Shown here: piece by piece, positions 14,683-15,590 of the stretch
How the letters are laid out: the number at the start of each line of letters is the position of its first letter
How positions within the stretch are numbered: the stretch's first letter is position 1
Origin: CAZLXG01 sp964563585
Lineage (GTDB): Bacteria; Bacteroidota; Bacteroidia; Flavobacteriales; Flavobacteriaceae
Assembly (NCBI GenBank): GCA_964563585.1
Contig: CAZLXG010000051.1
Span: forward strand, 1-15,590
Direction of reading: 5' to 3'
DNA length: 15,590 nucleotides
Notes under the pieces: model-generated
The model's database searches: none
Told to the model about the DNA's origin: nothing
What the model saw: the letters and a program-made list of their open reading frames with translations, nothing else
Made by a program: the position numbers and the translations under genes

Positions 14683-15312
14683 TTATAATTCTATAATTGT
14701 TTCTTCTAGTGGTTTTCTAACTTTTGTAAAATCTGCAAACATATCGTCATTTGCTCGATAACCTATTGGAAGTAATAATACTGATTTTAATCCTTTCGCT
14801 TTTAAATTAAGAATTTTATTATACTTTTTAGGTGAAAATCCTTCCATAGGACAGGCATCTATGCCTTCAATAGCACAAACCGTTATTAAATTACCTAATG
14901 CAATATATGCTTGATTTTTAGACCATTGTCGACGCTTTTTTATAGACATATTTTGCATTGTTTTAACAAGGTCTTTTCTATAAGGTTCTAAAATAGCATT
15001 TGGTGTATTTCGTAATGCCTTTATATTCTTATAATAATTATTTATATCGGTATCTGTGATATTATTCTGAATACAAATAACGAGTAAATGTGATGCATCT
15101 AAGACTTGTTTTTGATAATATGAATGTTCTACAAGTGACTCCCTTAGTTTTTCATTTTCAACGACCAACAATGTTATTGTTTGCAAACCAAATGAAGTTG
15201 CTGTTAAGTTAAATGCTTGTTTTATTGTTTGTAACTTACTATTTGACAGCCTCTTATTTTTATCAAACTTCTTAGTGGCATAACGCCATTCCAATTGTTT
15301 TATAGTATTCAT
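14683..15312 (-). CDS. Nitroreductase-family NAD(P)H-dependent oxidoreductase
   Basis: This 209-residue FMN-dependent oxidoreductase resembles NfsB. The N-terminal R10-Y-A-T-K-K-F-D17 motif is typical of FMN phosphate binding, and TATSFGLQT supplies a further cofactor contact. ASHLLVIC, GIDACPMEGF (150-159) and LPIGYRANDD (181-190) are the other family blocks. Members reduce nitroaromatics, quinones or flavins using NAD(P)H, as cytoplasmic homodimers. The natural substrate is unknown. The length is normal for the family. The gene has a candidate promoter just upstream and is followed by the structured repeat and the KdnA-like aminotransferase on the same strand. Confidence 0.9.
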   Translation of the reverse strand: MNTIKQLEWRYATKKFDKNKRLSNSKLQTIKQAFNLTATSFGLQTITLLVVENEKLRESLVEHSYYQKQVLDASHLLVICIQNNITDTDINNYYKNIKALRNTPNAILEPYRKDLVKTMQNMSIKKRRQWSKNQAYIALGNLITVCAIEGIDACPMEGFSPKKYNKILNLKAKGLKSVLLLPIGYRANDDMFADFTKVRKPLEETIIEL

Positions 15313-15331
15313 TTAGTAATTTGTGTTTTCA

Positions 15332-15339
15332 CAAAAATA
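15332..15339 (-). promoter_or_regulatory. -7 promoter element for the nitroreductase-family gene
   Basis: On the minus strand this reads TATTTTTG, matching TAnnTTTG, about 20 bases upstream of the ATG at 15312. It overlaps a short dyad, TTGTG-TTTT-CACAA (15321-15334), that could be an operator. No TTG at -33 is seen at standard spacing. Confidence 0.4.
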
Positions 15340-15431
15340 AGATATGAAATATGTTTTAAACTATCATTTGTAATAAATTAAATCAATAGATTTTAAGTTT
15401 ATAATTTATTTTTAAAAAATTGAGTTTTTAC

Positions 15432-15462
15432 TTGAAAGAAATAAAAAAGGGTTCTATATTTG
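15432..15462 (+). promoter_or_regulatory. Promoter of tRNA-Ser
   Basis: The -33 TTG (15432-15434) and -7 TATATTTG (15455-15462), followed by CA, have a 20-base spacer. This is a good match to the Bacteroidota consensus, about 37 bases before the mature tRNA 5' end. Confidence 0.65.
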
Positions 15463-15498
15463 CACCCGCATTCAGCGAATAGCTGATAAGATACTACT

Positions 15499-15583
15499 GG
15501 AGAATTGGCAGAGTGGTCGAATGCGGCAGTCTTGAAAACTGTTGAGGGTCACACCTCCGGGGGTTCGAATCCCTCATTCTCCG
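15499..15583 (+). tRNA. tRNA-Ser (anticodon UGA)
   Basis: The cloverleaf is complete. Acceptor arms are GGAGAAT (15499-15505) and ATTCTCC (15576-15582), with discriminator G at 15583. The anticodon loop CTTGAAA (15531-15537) places TGA at 15533-15535, reading UCA and other UCN serine codons. A long class II variable arm with GAGG/CCTC pairing and a T-loop TTCGAAT are visible. The long variable arm and G discriminator are serine identity features. The CCA end is not encoded, as is common in Bacteroidota, so it is added after transcription. Confidence 0.96.
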
Positions 15584-15590
15584 CTGAAAT

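Noticed and set aside
1..15590. Mobile element, phage, CRISPR or defence system
   Set aside because: No transposase, integrase, regularly spaced direct repeats or toxin-antitoxin pair was found; the tRNA-Ser at the right edge shows no duplicated 3' end within the window that would mark an integration site.

Overview
The window is an AT-rich stretch of bacterial chromosome that looks like Flavobacteriaceae (Bacteroidota). Three things support this. Several genes are preceded by the Bacteroidota -7 promoter motif TAnnTTTG, usually followed by C. Shine-Dalgarno sequences are weak or absent. The order (tpx)-dgk-ftsK-lolA-lptG-type permease-ribB is one I recall from flavobacteria. The region is mostly core and housekeeping. 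I see no phage, transposase, CRISPR array or defence locus.

Left part (1-3660): a secreted protein that starts at the edge and leaves the window; an lrp/asnC-type regulator followed one base later by a CPBP membrane protease on the minus strand; a divergently read PLP-dependent Cys/Met lyase; and a YdjM-like membrane hydrolase whose stop codon overlaps the lyase stop tail to tail. The regulator and lyase pair resembles other Lrp-family regulators that control sulfur amino acid breakdown.

Middle (3683-6482): an NhaC-type Na+/H+ antiporter interrupted by 100 N, then a peroxide-defence group of a 2-Cys peroxiredoxin, a small thioredoxin and a short conserved flavobacterial protein. A dispersed palindromic repeat lies between peroxiredoxin and thioredoxin. 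A strong terminator closes the group. Immediately after it lies a wrecked thiol peroxidase gene (tpx): its first 14 codons and last 34 or so codons remain, with the catalytic middle deleted and two nonsense codons in the tail.

Envelope and division block (6483-13189): undecaprenol/diacylglycerol kinase, the FtsK DNA translocase, a LolA-like lipoprotein carrier, an unusually long LptF/LptG-family permease and a RibB-type riboflavin enzyme, all on the plus strand. The RibB protein carries a C-terminal GTP cyclohydrolase II-like domain that has lost all three zinc cysteines.

Right part (13190-15590): a long perfect hairpin at the convergent junction; a KdnA-like DegT-family aminotransferase, a structured dispersed repeat and a nitroreductase-family protein on the minus strand; and a complete tRNA-Ser(UGA) with its own promoter on the plus strand. 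The best candidates for follow-up are the tpx remnant, the two structured repeats, the degenerate RibA domain and the KdnA-like aminotransferase.
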